Positions 1 through 9,331 of a stretch of 64,000 bases of DNA are shown here, piece by piece. The stretch is from Paenibacillus rhizosphaerae. Its GTDB lineage: Bacteria; Bacillota; Bacilli; Paenibacillales; Paenibacillaceae. A model generated the notes under the pieces. The model did no database searches. It was not told the origin of the DNA and saw only the letters and a program-made list of their open reading frames with translations. Every line of letters begins with the position of its first letter. The first letter of the stretch is position 1. Both the position numbers and the translations under genes were made by a program. The stretch covers positions 399,233 through 463,232 of the forward strand of contig NZ_JACHXJ010000004.1 in NCBI RefSeq assembly GCF_014192015.1, in the 5' to 3' direction.

Positions 1-2
1 TA

Positions 3-1118
3 CGCATCAACATCAACACGCTCCCGGCCGGCCAATTGAACTCGGGCTCCGTCAATACGCTGCTGCTCGCGGCAAGCTCCGGCAGAGCGCCGGATGTCGC
101 AACAGGCGTCGACGCGCATCTGCCCGTCGAATTTGCGATCCGGGACGCTTCCGTCGATTTAACGCAGTTCCCCGATTATGAACAAGTTAGTAAACGCTTC
201 CTTGCGGGTTCGCTCATTCCTTTCAAATACAACGGGGGGAACTATGCGCTGCCGGAAACGCAGGATTTCAACTTGCTGGTCTTCCGGAAGGATATCTTGA
301 ACGAGCTGGGCGTCAGCATCCCGAAGACATGGGATGAGGTCTATGCTCTGCTTCCGATTCTGCAGCAGAACGGGATGCAGATGTACTATCCGATCACGCA
401 GCTTGGCTTTATGCCGTTTCTCTACCAGAATGGCGGCGACTACTACAAGGAGAACGGAACCAAGTCGGCGCTGGATTCGCCGGAAGCCTTCCAGGCCTTC
501 ACGGAATGGACGGAGCTCTATACCAATTACAAGTTCCCGGTTATGGCGAACTTCTTTAACAGGTTCCGTACGGGGGAAATGCCGATCGGGATCGCGGATT
601 ACCTCACCTATGTACAGCTCTCTACCGCAGCGCCGGAACTGATCGGACGATGGGGCGTCGCTCCGTCTCCCGGCCATCAGAAGGCCGATGGATCGATTGA
701 CCGTACGACCGGTGGAGCGGTACAGTCTGTTGCGATTTTCAAGCAATCGGAGCATCAGCAGGAATCCTGGGAGTTCCTGAAATGGTGGACGAGTACAGAG
801 GTTCAGCTGCAGTTCGGCCAAGAGCTGGAGGCGCTGCTCGGCGTCGAGGCCCGCTGGAATACGGCGAATATAGACGCCCTGTCGCAGCTGCCATGGCCGG
901 AGGACGACCTCAAGGCATTGAAGGACCAATGGAAGTACTACAAAGAGCAGCCGTACGTGCTCGGCGGCTACTTCACGGGGCGGAACATCGATAATGCCTG
1001 GAACCGCGTCGTTCTTGGCGGCATGAATATCAGGGAGTCGCTGGAGAAGGGCATCAAGGATATTAACAAAGAGCTTGACGCCAAACAGAAGGAATTCGGG
1101 TTCACGCCGAAAGACTAA
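3..1118 (+). CDS. Carbohydrate ABC transporter solute-binding protein, C-terminal part
   Basis: The reading frame is open to the left edge, so the gene begins before the window and only about 371 C-terminal residues are visible; the signal peptide is missing. The visible part looks like a type 1 extracellular solute-binding fold: a conserved stretch around NLLVFRKDILNELG and TWDEVYALL, then a repeated aromatic/Gly pattern and a Lys-rich C-terminus. Such lipoproteins capture oligosaccharides outside the membrane and hand them to MalF/MalG-type permeases, which here follow 21 bases downstream. In Paenibacillus such proteins can be much longer than usual, so the missing part may be large. The substrate cannot be read from sequence; the GH76 and GH30 enzymes nearby suggest a plant or yeast glycan. 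Confidence 0.85.
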   Translation, partial: RININTLPAGQLNSGSVNTLLLAASSGRAPDVATGVDAHLPVEFAIRDASVDLTQFPDYEQVSKRFLAGSLIPFKYNGGNYALPETQDFNLLVFRKDILNELGVSIPKTWDEVYALLPILQQNGMQMYYPITQLGFMPFLYQNGGDYYKENGTKSALDSPEAFQAFTEWTELYTNYKFPVMANFFNRFRTGEMPIGIADYLTYVQLSTAAPELIGRWGVAPSPGHQKADGSIDRTTGGAVQSVAIFKQSEHQQESWEFLKWWTSTEVQLQFGQELEALLGVEARWNTANIDALSQLPWPEDDLKALKDQWKYYKEQPYVLGGYFTGRNIDNAWNRVVLGGMNIRESLEKGIKDINKELDAKQKEFGFTPKD

Positions 1119-1139
1119 GGCGGCGGAAGGAGGAGCAGT

Positions 1140-2090
1140 ATGCAAAGCAGCGTGGAGGTTAATGGGCCGCTCCAGCTGGCCCCGCAGAAGGCACGTCGAT
1201 TCAAATTGAATCACGCGAGAAAGAGGGCTGCGCTCGGTTATTTGTTTCTCAGCCCGTTCCTAATTCTCTTCATCGTGTTTACCGTCATTCCCGTCGTGCA
1301 GTCGGTCTATCTCAGCTTCACCTATTACAACATGCTCCAACCGGCGAGGTGGGTCGGCTTATCCAATTACAGCGTCTTGTTTCTGGAAGACGACATCTTT
1401 CTTACATCGCTTAAAAATACGTTTATCTTTGCTGTGATCGCCGGGCCGCTAAGCTATTGCTTATCCTTTATGCTCGCGTGGGTGATCAATACGTTGAAGG
1501 CCAAAATGATCTTCTCGCTGGCCTTTTACGTCCCTTCGATTACGAGCGGAATCGCTTTATCGATCGTCTGGCTCTACATATTTTCCGGAGACCGCTACGG
1601 GTTATTGAACAATGCGCTGCTCAACTGGGGCATGATCAGCGAGCCGATTCTCTGGAATACGGATCCGAATACGATCATGCCGGTCATCATTATCGTTTCT
1701 TTATGGATGAGCATGGGTACGGGATTCCTGGTCTTCCTGGCGGGGCTGCAGAATGTATCGCCCGAGCTCTATGAAGCGGGCGCCATTGACGGGATTTCCA
1801 GCCGGTTTCAGGAATTATGGTTCATCACGCTGCCGCTGATGAAGCCGCAGCTGCTGTTCGGTGCGGTCAACGCCATCGTCGGCGCTTTCGGGGTGTTCGA
1901 CATTGCCGTGGCCATCTCCGGTATGCCGAGCCCGAACTATGCGGGTCATACGATTATTGCGCATCTCTTTGATTATGCCTTTATCCGGTTCGAGCTTGGA
2001 TATGCATCGGCAATCGCCGTCTTCCTGTTTGTAGTCACGTTTGGCTTAGGCCGTATCGTGATGCGGTTACTATCGTCCAAAGATCAATAA
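1140..2090 (+). CDS. Sugar ABC transporter permease, MalF/UgpA type
   Basis: A 316-residue inner-membrane permease with about six hydrophobic helices. A cytoplasmic N-terminal tail of about 30 residues precedes the first helix (GYLFLSPFLILFIVF). The ATPase-docking EAA loop is visible as YEAGAIDG..., about residues 212-236. It starts at an ATG preceded by GGAAGGAGGAG. It lies between the binding protein and a MalG-type partner and should form a heterodimeric channel with that partner. No ATPase gene is present in the cluster; in Bacillota such importers commonly share a general MsmX-like ATPase encoded elsewhere (known of the family, inferred here). Confidence 0.9.
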   Translation: MQSSVEVNGPLQLAPQKARRFKLNHARKRAALGYLFLSPFLILFIVFTVIPVVQSVYLSFTYYNMLQPARWVGLSNYSVLFLEDDIFLTSLKNTFIFAVIAGPLSYCLSFMLAWVINTLKAKMIFSLAFYVPSITSGIALSIVWLYIFSGDRYGLLNNALLNWGMISEPILWNTDPNTIMPVIIIVSLWMSMGTGFLVFLAGLQNVSPELYEAGAIDGISSRFQELWFITLPLMKPQLLFGAVNAIVGAFGVFDIAVAISGMPSPNYAGHTIIAHLFDYAFIRFELGYASAIAVFLFVVTFGLGRIVMRLLSSKDQ

Positions 2091-2105
2091 GGGGGGTTAA
2101 AGGAC

Positions 2106-2969
2106 GTGACGATGAGCTTTACGAAATTTATCGCCCGCTTCAACAGGGGATTGTTGTACGCGTTTATGATCGCATTGGTCGGATTTACGTCCTTGCCGAT
2201 CGTATATATGATTTCCACGGCTTTCAAACCGCTCGACGAGCTGTTCCTTTACCCGCCGAGATTTTTTGTGCAGAAGCCGACCCTGCGCAGCTTCTTTGAT
2301 CTGCTTACCGCGACGGACAGCTCTGTCGTTCCTTTCTCGCGGTACATTTTCAACAGCGTGTTCGTCTCCGTAGCGGTCGTGCTTTCCAGCTTAGTCGTGT
2401 GCTGCCTGGGCGCTTACGTGTTATCCAAGTTCAAGCCGCCGGGTGCGGGCTTCATCTTCTCCGTCATCCTGTCCGCTCTGATGTTCTCGCCGCAGGTGAC
2501 CCAGATTCCGACCTATATGATCGTATCGAGCTTAGGCTTGGTCAATACGTATTGGGCGTTGATTCTGCCGAAGATCGCCGTGGCCTTCAACATCTTCCTG
2601 ATGAAACAGTTCTTCGACCAAATTCCCGATGCTCTGATTGAGGCTGCGCATATCGACGGCGCCTCGGACTGGAAGATCTTCTGGAGGGTGATCATGGCGG
2701 TGAGCAAGCCGGCCTGGGCAACATTGATTATTTTCTCTTTCATCGGAAACTGGAACGACTTCTTCTCGGCGCTCGTGTTTACGACGAGCGAATCGATGAA
2801 GACGCTGCCGCTGGCGATCCAGACGCTGGCCGGGGGGCCGGGCGTTGTGGCGCGGACGGGGGCGCTGGCTGCCGGCACGTTCTTGATGACGCTTCCTCCG
2901 ATTCTCATCTTCCTGCTGTTCCAGAAGCTGATTATGAATACGATGGTTCATTCCGGGATCAAATCATAG
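2106..2969 (+). CDS. Carbohydrate ABC transporter permease, MalG/UgpE type
   Basis: A 287-residue permease with about six membrane segments and the EAA loop EAAHIDGASDWKIFW near residues 178-193. It is the partner of the preceding permease and starts 15 bases after it. Two starts compete: a GTG at 2106 and an ATG at 2112. The AAAGGA at 2099-2104 is spaced well only for the ATG, so the protein may be two residues shorter. The C-terminus (MNTMVHSGIKS) matches the family, in which a short tail follows the last helix. Confidence 0.9.
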   Translation: MTMSFTKFIARFNRGLLYAFMIALVGFTSLPIVYMISTAFKPLDELFLYPPRFFVQKPTLRSFFDLLTATDSSVVPFSRYIFNSVFVSVAVVLSSLVVCCLGAYVLSKFKPPGAGFIFSVILSALMFSPQVTQIPTYMIVSSLGLVNTYWALILPKIAVAFNIFLMKQFFDQIPDALIEAAHIDGASDWKIFWRVIMAVSKPAWATLIIFSFIGNWNDFFSALVFTTSESMKTLPLAIQTLAGGPGVVARTGALAAGTFLMTLPPILIFLLFQKLIMNTMVHSGIKS

Positions 2970-2981
2970 GGGGCGGATAAG

Positions 2982-4403
2982 GTGTACAAACGAATAACAG
3001 CGGGGATACTCGGCAGTCTGCTGTTTCTGCTCTGCAGCTTGCCTGCCCATGCGCTCCCGCAAATGTCCTATACGCTCGATCCGATGTATGGTCATCGGAT
3101 GCCGATCCCCCTGACCTATACGGTAGACACGATCATTATGGATGTTGGCCAGCCCGGCTTGAATAAACCGAACGACTTGTTTATCGACGAGAAGGGTCTC
3201 CTATACGTAGCTGACACGGATAATAACCGGATTGTGAAATTGGACGGCCAAGGGAAAGTGCTGGGCATCTATGGGAAGGAACAAGGCGTCGAGCTCAGCA
3301 GTCCGAGCGGTATTTATGTGGATAACCTCGGTCATATGTTCGTAGCGGACACGGGCAGCGGGAGGATCATCCATTTGTCCCCGGAAGGGGCACTGATCGA
3401 AGAATTCGTCAAGCCGGAATCCTCCTTGCTGAGCGAAGATTTGGACTTTTCCCCCGATAAAGTGATCATGGACCGGCGCGGTTATCTTTATGCGCTTAAT
3501 AAAAATGATTACAGCGGCTTCATGATGATCGACGCGATGAACCAGTTCCGCGGCTATATCGGCGCCAACCGCGTTCCGTTCGACTGGAAGAAGCTGCTCA
3601 TCCGGTTATTGGCAACGCCGGAGCAGCGGGAGCAGCTGAACAATGCGGTTCCTCCGCAAAATTCGAATATTACGATCGACGGTAAAGGATTTATCTATAC
3701 GCCGACGGTTCTGATCGAAGCGGATCAGCTCAAGAAGTTCAATGCGATGGGTGAAAACATCTACAAGAAGGCATTTTTCGGCGAAGCCTCGATCGAAAGT
3801 GGAGCTCTGGAAAACCCTTATTTCATCGATATGGCCGTCGATCAGTACGGGGTTGTGAACGCGCTCGACGCGATGTCGCGGAAGATCTATCAATACGATC
3901 AGGAAGGCAATCTGCTTGCCGTATTCGGCGGGCAAGGCGATGAGAAGGGGCGCTTTGAATATCCGACGAGTATCGTCGTCGATAAGGCCGGCAGAATCTA
4001 CGTATTGGACCGGGACCGCAATAACATTCAAATTTTTCAGCCGACACGCTTTGCGGAACTGGTCCACCAAGCGAGCCAGCTGCACTTCAACGGGCGTTAC
4101 CAGGAAGCGATGGTGCCCTGGAAGGAAGTGCTGAAGATCGACGAGAACTATCCGCTCGCCCACCGCGGCGTGGCGAAAGCACTGATGAAGGAAGAGAAAT
4201 GGAAGGAAGCGATGAAGGAATTTAAGCTGGGCAATGACCAGGAAGGGTATTCGCTCGCTTTCGCCGAGTACCGGCATGACTTGTTGCGTGAATATCTGGG
4301 CTGGATCATTATGGCCGTTATTCTCATCGTGGTCGCGATCTACTTTATCGTGAAATTCATGATCCGCGTCACGAATACCGTCATAAGGAGGTATGGCTAT
4401 TGA
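2982..4403 (+). CDS. Secreted NHL-repeat / TPR membrane-anchored protein
   Basis: A 473-residue protein starting at GTG after GGGGGCGGATAAG. It has a signal peptide (about residues 1-24, cleavage after AHA). NHL beta-propeller repeats follow, visible as G-L-YVADTDNNRIVKLD, MFVADTGSGRII and IYVLDRDRNNIQIF. A TPR-like helical pair sits at about residues 365-420 (YQEAMVPWKEVLKIDENYPLAHRG), and a single membrane helix at 433-457. The propeller and TPR should therefore face outside, anchored by the C-terminus. It overlaps the following Yip1 gene by four bases and sits inside the transporter operon, so it probably serves glycan sensing, binding or assembly of the import machinery. That role is inferred only from context. 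Confidence 0.8.
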   Translation: MYKRITAGILGSLLFLLCSLPAHALPQMSYTLDPMYGHRMPIPLTYTVDTIIMDVGQPGLNKPNDLFIDEKGLLYVADTDNNRIVKLDGQGKVLGIYGKEQGVELSSPSGIYVDNLGHMFVADTGSGRIIHLSPEGALIEEFVKPESSLLSEDLDFSPDKVIMDRRGYLYALNKNDYSGFMMIDAMNQFRGYIGANRVPFDWKKLLIRLLATPEQREQLNNAVPPQNSNITIDGKGFIYTPTVLIEADQLKKFNAMGENIYKKAFFGEASIESGALENPYFIDMAVDQYGVVNALDAMSRKIYQYDQEGNLLAVFGGQGDEKGRFEYPTSIVVDKAGRIYVLDRDRNNIQIFQPTRFAELVHQASQLHFNGRYQEAMVPWKEVLKIDENYPLAHRGVAKALMKEEKWKEAMKEFKLGNDQEGYSLAFAEYRHDLLREYLGWIIMAVILIVVAIYFIVKFMIRVTNTVIRRYGY

Positions 4404-5047
4404 TCAGAGCGGCGGATATCAAACAGTCGGGTCTCCGGTCACTGCGGTTGGGCATAGCAATACTTTTCCATCCGGTGGACGGTTTTGAGGAGCTGCAGAA
4501 GAACAAGCATCTGATCTCGGCATTCGTCTTAATCCTGCTGACCATCAGCGTCAGAATTATCTCGATCTATATGACCAGCTTTCATATGACGTCGCTTCAG
4601 CCGAAGGATGCCAATTTGAATTTGGAAATCATCCGCTTCGTCGTGCCGCTGATATCTGGGGTTATTGCCTGTTATTTAATTACGGCGATTATGGACGGCG
4701 AGGCCTATTTCAGCCAAGTGCTGACCGCGATGTCCTACGCCCTGATCCCATACATCGTATTTACCATCCCGCTGGCTGCCGTCTCCTTGGTCATGTCAAG
4801 AGGCGAACTGGGGCTGTACAACAGCATCAATACGATGATCTGGCTGTGGGTGGCCCTGCTCATCTTCATTCAACTGAAGGTGCTGAACGATTATACCTTT
4901 AAGAAAGCGGTCGGCGTCCTTCTTTTATCCGTTTTCGCCTTTATTATTTTCTGGGGGACGGTAGGGCTTGTCTTCGCTCTGACGAACCACGTTCTTCAAT
5001 TTGTGCGTGAAGTGGCCGTAGAAATCAGATACTTACTGGAAAATTGA
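4400..5047 (+). CDS. Yip1-family membrane protein
   Basis: A 215-residue polytopic protein with about five hydrophobic segments and the short motif HPVDGFEEL near the N-terminus, typical of bacterial Yip1-domain proteins. It begins with TTG inside the stop codon of the preceding gene (TTGA overlap), behind a strong AAGGAGG at 4385-4391, so translation is coupled. Function in bacteria is not established. Its fixed place between the NHL/TPR protein and the DUF5696 protein suggests a membrane partner of one of them. Confidence 0.75.
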   Translation: MIRAADIKQSGLRSLRLGIAILFHPVDGFEELQKNKHLISAFVLILLTISVRIISIYMTSFHMTSLQPKDANLNLEIIRFVVPLISGVIACYLITAIMDGEAYFSQVLTAMSYALIPYIVFTIPLAAVSLVMSRGELGLYNSINTMIWLWVALLIFIQLKVLNDYTFKKAVGVLLLSVFAFIIFWGTVGLVFALTNHVLQFVREVAVEIRYLLEN

Positions 5048-5057
5048 GGGGGGTACC

Positions 5058-7307
5058 ATGAAAACGAGACTCGCCAAACGTTGGATCTACTATTTAACCG
5101 TCAGCGTCATCATTGCTGCGCTCGTGCTCCTGGCGTTACCCTCCTTGCAAAGGGCCATGGAACGGGCCAAGGAGGAAATGAGGCCGAATAAGAATCAGGT
5201 CGTTGAGAGTGAGCAGATGCCGGCTCCAGAGGAGAGCGGACAGCCGCAGAATCCAACCCGTTATGAGAAGATCGCCGAAAACGACCGGCTTGAGCTGCAG
5301 TTCCGCTCATCCGATTCCGCCATCGCGGTGATCGACAAGAGCAACGGCTACCGGTGGGAATCGGCCGTTCCGCTCCAGGATATCGAGACCGACGGGAATG
5401 AGCTGTGGACCGCCAGCAGTCAATCGATTTTTCATTTGACCTACACGGATCCCCATCTGCCTGCGCTGGAAACGCAGGAGACGAACTTTGTTCTCGAGCA
5501 GCCGAAGATGACGACGACTTCACTGGAAAACGGGATATCGGTCCGTTACGAGCTGCCCAGGCTGAAAATCAGCTTCGATATGAGCTTTCAATTGAAGGGG
5601 AACGTCCTTGAAGTCACCGTACCCGGACAATCGATCCAGGAAGGGGAGGACAACTGGCTCATGTCAGTGGCTCCGCTGCCCTTCTTCGGAGCGGCATCGG
5701 ATCACGATCAGGGCTATGCGGTCTATCCCGACGGGCCGGGTGCGCTGTCCTACTTTAAGACAAACCACCCGAATTATTTGAATCCTTATCGTGCGAGCGT
5801 CTACGGAGCGGATACGATTAACTTCAACTTTTTCGGACGGGAACAGAACGCGATGCTGCCGATCTTCGGCTTGAAAGTGGGCGATAACTCTTTTATGGGG
5901 ATCATCACCCAGGGGGAATACGACGCAAATATCCTCTATTCGCCGAGCGGCTATCTCATTAATTTGAACCGGGTATCTTCAGAGCTTGTTTACAGGCGCG
6001 AGTATGAAGCGGTTAAGAAAGACGGCAATCTGACGAAGAAGCCGGAAAAGGATCTGATCCGGGAGGATCATACCATCCGCTACGTGTTCTTCAGCGGCAG
6101 TGAAGCCGATTACAGCCATATGGCAACTGCCTACAGGGAGTATTTGCTCGACGAGCAAGGCGTGGTTCCGAAGGTGAAGAAAGGGGAGGCGGTTCCTTTT
6201 GGACTTGACCTGCTCATGGGCATCAAGAAGGACCAGATTTTGATCGATCATTTTATTCAAAATACGACCTTCTCAGAGGCGCAGAACATGATGGAAGACC
6301 TCAGCCAACGCGGCGTGCAGGCGATCTCGGCGAACCTGCTCGGATGGACGGGCGAAGGCTACATGAGTTATCCGTCGGGATATAAGCCTTCCCGTAAGCT
6401 GGGCGGCACAAGCGGGCTTGCCAAGCTGAGCGAATATGCGAAGGTGAAGAACTACCAGCTTTTCCTGCAGGACAACTATGTCGAGGCATGGAAGGGTAAC
6501 GACGGCTTCTCGTCGCGCAAAGACGTCGTTGTCGGAGCCAACCATTTTGTCGTGACCGACCGTTACAGCGAGCTCTTCTACTTGAATGCAGGCAAGCAGA
6601 ATGCGCATTTCCAGAAGAACGTGCTGAATCCGCTGCGCAAGCTGGATATTACCGGCATTAACTTTGACGGCATCGGCAGTCAGCTCTACTACGACTATAA
6701 CGACGATTATCCGCTGAAGCGCGGGGGAACAGCCCAGCAGTGGACGGAGATGATGGAGAAATCGGTCTTGCAATTCGGCGGTGCGGCCTCGGTGGGGGGC
6801 AATGGATACAGCCTGAAGCATTCCTCCCGTCTGTTCGGCATACCGATGGAGGACAGTGGCTTCTTCTTTACCGACGAAACGATCCCGTTCTACCAAATGG
6901 CGCTGCATGGCATTATTCCTTACTCGGGCGATCCGCAAAATTTGTTCTACGATCCACAGCTGCAGTACCTCAAGATGGTGGAATACGGCTATATGCCGTA
7001 CTATCAATTAACGATGAGCCACTCCGAAGATTTGAAGGACACCGTCTACAGCGATTTGTTCAGCTCGGCCTACAGCAACTGGGTAGATCAAGCGGTTCAA
7101 TACTACAAAGAGATGAACGGCAAGCTGAGGCCGGTATGGTCGCAGACGATGAAGGAACACCGCAAGCTGCAGGATGATGTCTATGAGGTCGTATATGAGG
7201 ACGGGACTCGCGTCATTGTCAATTATACGCCGGGTGAGGTGACGGTCGATCATCATCTTATTCCAGGCAAAAACTTCATCGTGGTGCCGAAGGAGGGATC
7301 AGCGTGA
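5058..7307 (+). CDS. DUF5696 protein, probable membrane-anchored glycosidase-like protein
   Basis: A 749-residue protein starting at ATG behind GAGGGGGG. Residues about 10-29 form one membrane helix (or uncleaved signal), followed by a charged linker rich in E, P and Q, so the bulk lies outside the cell. An N-terminal beta-rich region (about 70-350) is followed by a region with alternating helix/strand character. That second region holds ITGINFDGIG at about residue 535, a strand ending in an acidic residue, as seen in TIM-barrel glycosidases. The family name DUF5696 is recalled from domain order and neighbours; no catalytic activity is established. Its operon place between two permease pairs suggests it binds or cleaves the imported glycan at the surface. 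Confidence 0.75.
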   Translation: MKTRLAKRWIYYLTVSVIIAALVLLALPSLQRAMERAKEEMRPNKNQVVESEQMPAPEESGQPQNPTRYEKIAENDRLELQFRSSDSAIAVIDKSNGYRWESAVPLQDIETDGNELWTASSQSIFHLTYTDPHLPALETQETNFVLEQPKMTTTSLENGISVRYELPRLKISFDMSFQLKGNVLEVTVPGQSIQEGEDNWLMSVAPLPFFGAASDHDQGYAVYPDGPGALSYFKTNHPNYLNPYRASVYGADTINFNFFGREQNAMLPIFGLKVGDNSFMGIITQGEYDANILYSPSGYLINLNRVSSELVYRREYEAVKKDGNLTKKPEKDLIREDHTIRYVFFSGSEADYSHMATAYREYLLDEQGVVPKVKKGEAVPFGLDLLMGIKKDQILIDHFIQNTTFSEAQNMMEDLSQRGVQAISANLLGWTGEGYMSYPSGYKPSRKLGGTSGLAKLSEYAKVKNYQLFLQDNYVEAWKGNDGFSSRKDVVVGANHFVVTDRYSELFYLNAGKQNAHFQKNVLNPLRKLDITGINFDGIGSQLYYDYNDDYPLKRGGTAQQWTEMMEKSVLQFGGAASVGGNGYSLKHSSRLFGIPMEDSGFFFTDETIPFYQMALHGIIPYSGDPQNLFYDPQLQYLKMVEYGYMPYYQLTMSHSEDLKDTVYSDLFSSAYSNWVDQAVQYYKEMNGKLRPVWSQTMKEHRKLQDDVYEVVYEDGTRVIVNYTPGEVTVDHHLIPGKNFIVVPKEGSA

Positions 7308-8173
7308 CAGGGAAAAAGTTGAGTCTGGAACGAAAAAAAATGCTGGCGGGCTATGTTTATATCGCACCGTGGGCGATCGGGTTCGCATTGTTCATGCTGT
7401 ATCCCTTGATTTACTCCCTTTGGCTGGCCTTTCATGAAGTGGTCGGCGTCGGAAATTTCGACCTGGAGCTTGTCGGCTGGGGAAATTTCAACAAGGCGTT
7501 CGTGCTGGATACGCAGTTTATTCCGTTGTTCATTTCGGTGGTACAGGACGCCGTCATCAATACTCCGCTGATCCTGGTCTTCTCTTTGTTTATTGCCATA
7601 CTGCTGAATCATAAGATCCGCGGACGCGCTTTCTTCCGCGCAGCTTTTTTCCTGCCCGTCTTGATCGGCTCCGGCCTTGCGATGCAGCAGCTGCTCTATG
7701 CAGGGGTCGGCAAAGACACGCTGGTGAACGGGATCGGCGTTCCGGAAGAGGTATTTCTGTATATGGGCCCGACGTTCTCGCAGATCGTCTTCGACATGCT
7801 GAGCCGGCTTACCGTGATCTTCTGGAAGACGGGCGTGCAGATCCTGCTCTTTTTAGCCGGACTTCAGGGGATTTCTCCGTCGCTCTATGAGTCGGCCAGA
7901 TGCGACGGTGCCACCGAATGGGAGATGTTCTGGAAAATCACGCTGCCGCTGATCTCACCGATCATCCTGCTGAATCTGGTCTATACATGCGTGGATTCCT
8001 TCACGGATATCAACAACAGGATGATGGTCTATATCAAAGATACGGCCTTTACGAAGATCGAAATGGGCTACGCGTCCGGTATGGGCTGGATCTACTTCTT
8101 GTTTATCTTCCTGCTGCTCATTATCGTATTTGCTTCGACCAGACGCCTAGTCGTATACACAGGTGAAAAATGA
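7304..8173 (+). CDS. Sugar ABC transporter permease (second pair), MalF type
   Basis: A 289-residue permease with about six helices. The EAA-like loop is YESARCDGATEWEMFW, about residues 196-211. The GTG start overlaps the stop of the DUF5696 gene (GTGA) behind AAGGAGGG, so the two are translationally coupled. It is the second MalF-like protein of the same operon, which suggests either two importers sharing binding proteins or two related substrates. No ATPase gene accompanies it. Confidence 0.88.
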   Translation: MTGKKLSLERKKMLAGYVYIAPWAIGFALFMLYPLIYSLWLAFHEVVGVGNFDLELVGWGNFNKAFVLDTQFIPLFISVVQDAVINTPLILVFSLFIAILLNHKIRGRAFFRAAFFLPVLIGSGLAMQQLLYAGVGKDTLVNGIGVPEEVFLYMGPTFSQIVFDMLSRLTVIFWKTGVQILLFLAGLQGISPSLYESARCDGATEWEMFWKITLPLISPIILLNLVYTCVDSFTDINNRMMVYIKDTAFTKIEMGYASGMGWIYFLFIFLLLIIVFASTRRLVVYTGEK

Positions 8174-8200
8174 GAATGAGGAGCAAGGAGGTAGTGCAGC

Positions 8201-9187
8201 ATGAAACCGATTCCGATGTCGAAGACCAAGCAGCGTGTGGCTGTGCGGCCTGAAAGTATCGCTAACCGGGCGAAAGCGCTAAGAAATAACAGCGTCATCA
8301 GCCGGATCAGCAGCAAAAGCCGCTGGTTCGCGCTTATTTACCGCATCTTCGTGTATGTGATTCTGATTGATTTGGCCTTTGTCTTTCTTTATCCGTTTAT
8401 CTATATGATCACGACGTCGCTCAAGCATCCGGTGGATTTGATTGACTTCGCAATCAAGTGGATTCCGACAAGTCTGGCGTGGGAAAATTTCTACTACGGC
8501 ATGAAGGGGCTGCAATTTTGGACGCATTTCAATAACTCGGCCCTGATTTCCGTAGTGAGCGTGATCGGCCAGGTGTTATCCTGCTCTTTCGTCGCCTATG
8601 GGTTCTCACGAATCAGGTTTCCCGGACGGGAAGTCCTGTTCGTGCTGTGCATGTTCACGATGATCATTCCGCCGCAGACGATCATCGTCCCTTTGTATAT
8701 GCAGTACAAGACGATCGGGTGGCTGGACAGCGTGATGCCGCTGATCGTGCCATCTTTCTTCGCCAATGGGCTGAGGGGCGCCTTGTTCATCTTTATCTTC
8801 CGCCAGCTGTTCCGCGGGCTGCCGTGGGAGCTGGAGGATGCGGCCAGGGTGGATGGCTGCGGAAGCTTCCGCGTCTACTGGAGAATTATTCTCCCGCTTA
8901 CCCCGCCAGCAATCGTTGTAACCACCCTTCTTTCCTTGGTGTGGCACTGGAATGACTTCTTCGAGCCGTCGATCTTCCTGACGTCGGAAGAGAAGTTCAC
9001 CTTGCCGATGATGCTTCCGCGGCTCTATCAATCGCTGGATACGCTGACAGGCAGCAGCTTTGAAGTGTTCAGCCTGCCTGTCGTCATGGCCGCCACATTC
9101 CTTGCGCTGGTGCCGATGCTTGTGGTCTATCTCTTTCTGCAGCGGTATTTCATTCAAGGCGTGGAGCGTTCCGGGTTGGTTGAGTAG
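8201..9187 (+). CDS. Carbohydrate ABC transporter permease (second pair), MalG type
   Basis: A 328-residue permease, longer than the usual 275-290 because of a basic N-terminal tail of about 45 residues (KTKQRVAVRPES...). About six helices follow, and the EAA loop is LEDAARVDGCGSFRVYW (near 220-236). ATG start after AAGGAGG. It pairs with the preceding permease and ends the run of membrane genes; 144 bases separate it from the GH76 gene. Confidence 0.88.
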   Translation: MKPIPMSKTKQRVAVRPESIANRAKALRNNSVISRISSKSRWFALIYRIFVYVILIDLAFVFLYPFIYMITTSLKHPVDLIDFAIKWIPTSLAWENFYYGMKGLQFWTHFNNSALISVVSVIGQVLSCSFVAYGFSRIRFPGREVLFVLCMFTMIIPPQTIIVPLYMQYKTIGWLDSVMPLIVPSFFANGLRGALFIFIFRQLFRGLPWELEDAARVDGCGSFRVYWRIILPLTPPAIVVTTLLSLVWHWNDFFEPSIFLTSEEKFTLPMMLPRLYQSLDTLTGSSFEVFSLPVVMAATFLALVPMLVVYLFLQRYFIQGVERSGLVE

Positions 9188-9331
9188 GCGTAGCCTTCGG
9201 GCTCTGGGTCAATGAAGGATGAAGTTCTGCCAGCGGCGAAATCAATGACTGGTAAACCGAAGGATGGACAAAGGCAGGTCTCATGAACAGAGCATCCAAT
9301 CGGGTGCCGTTGGAAGGGGAGAATGGTCGCC

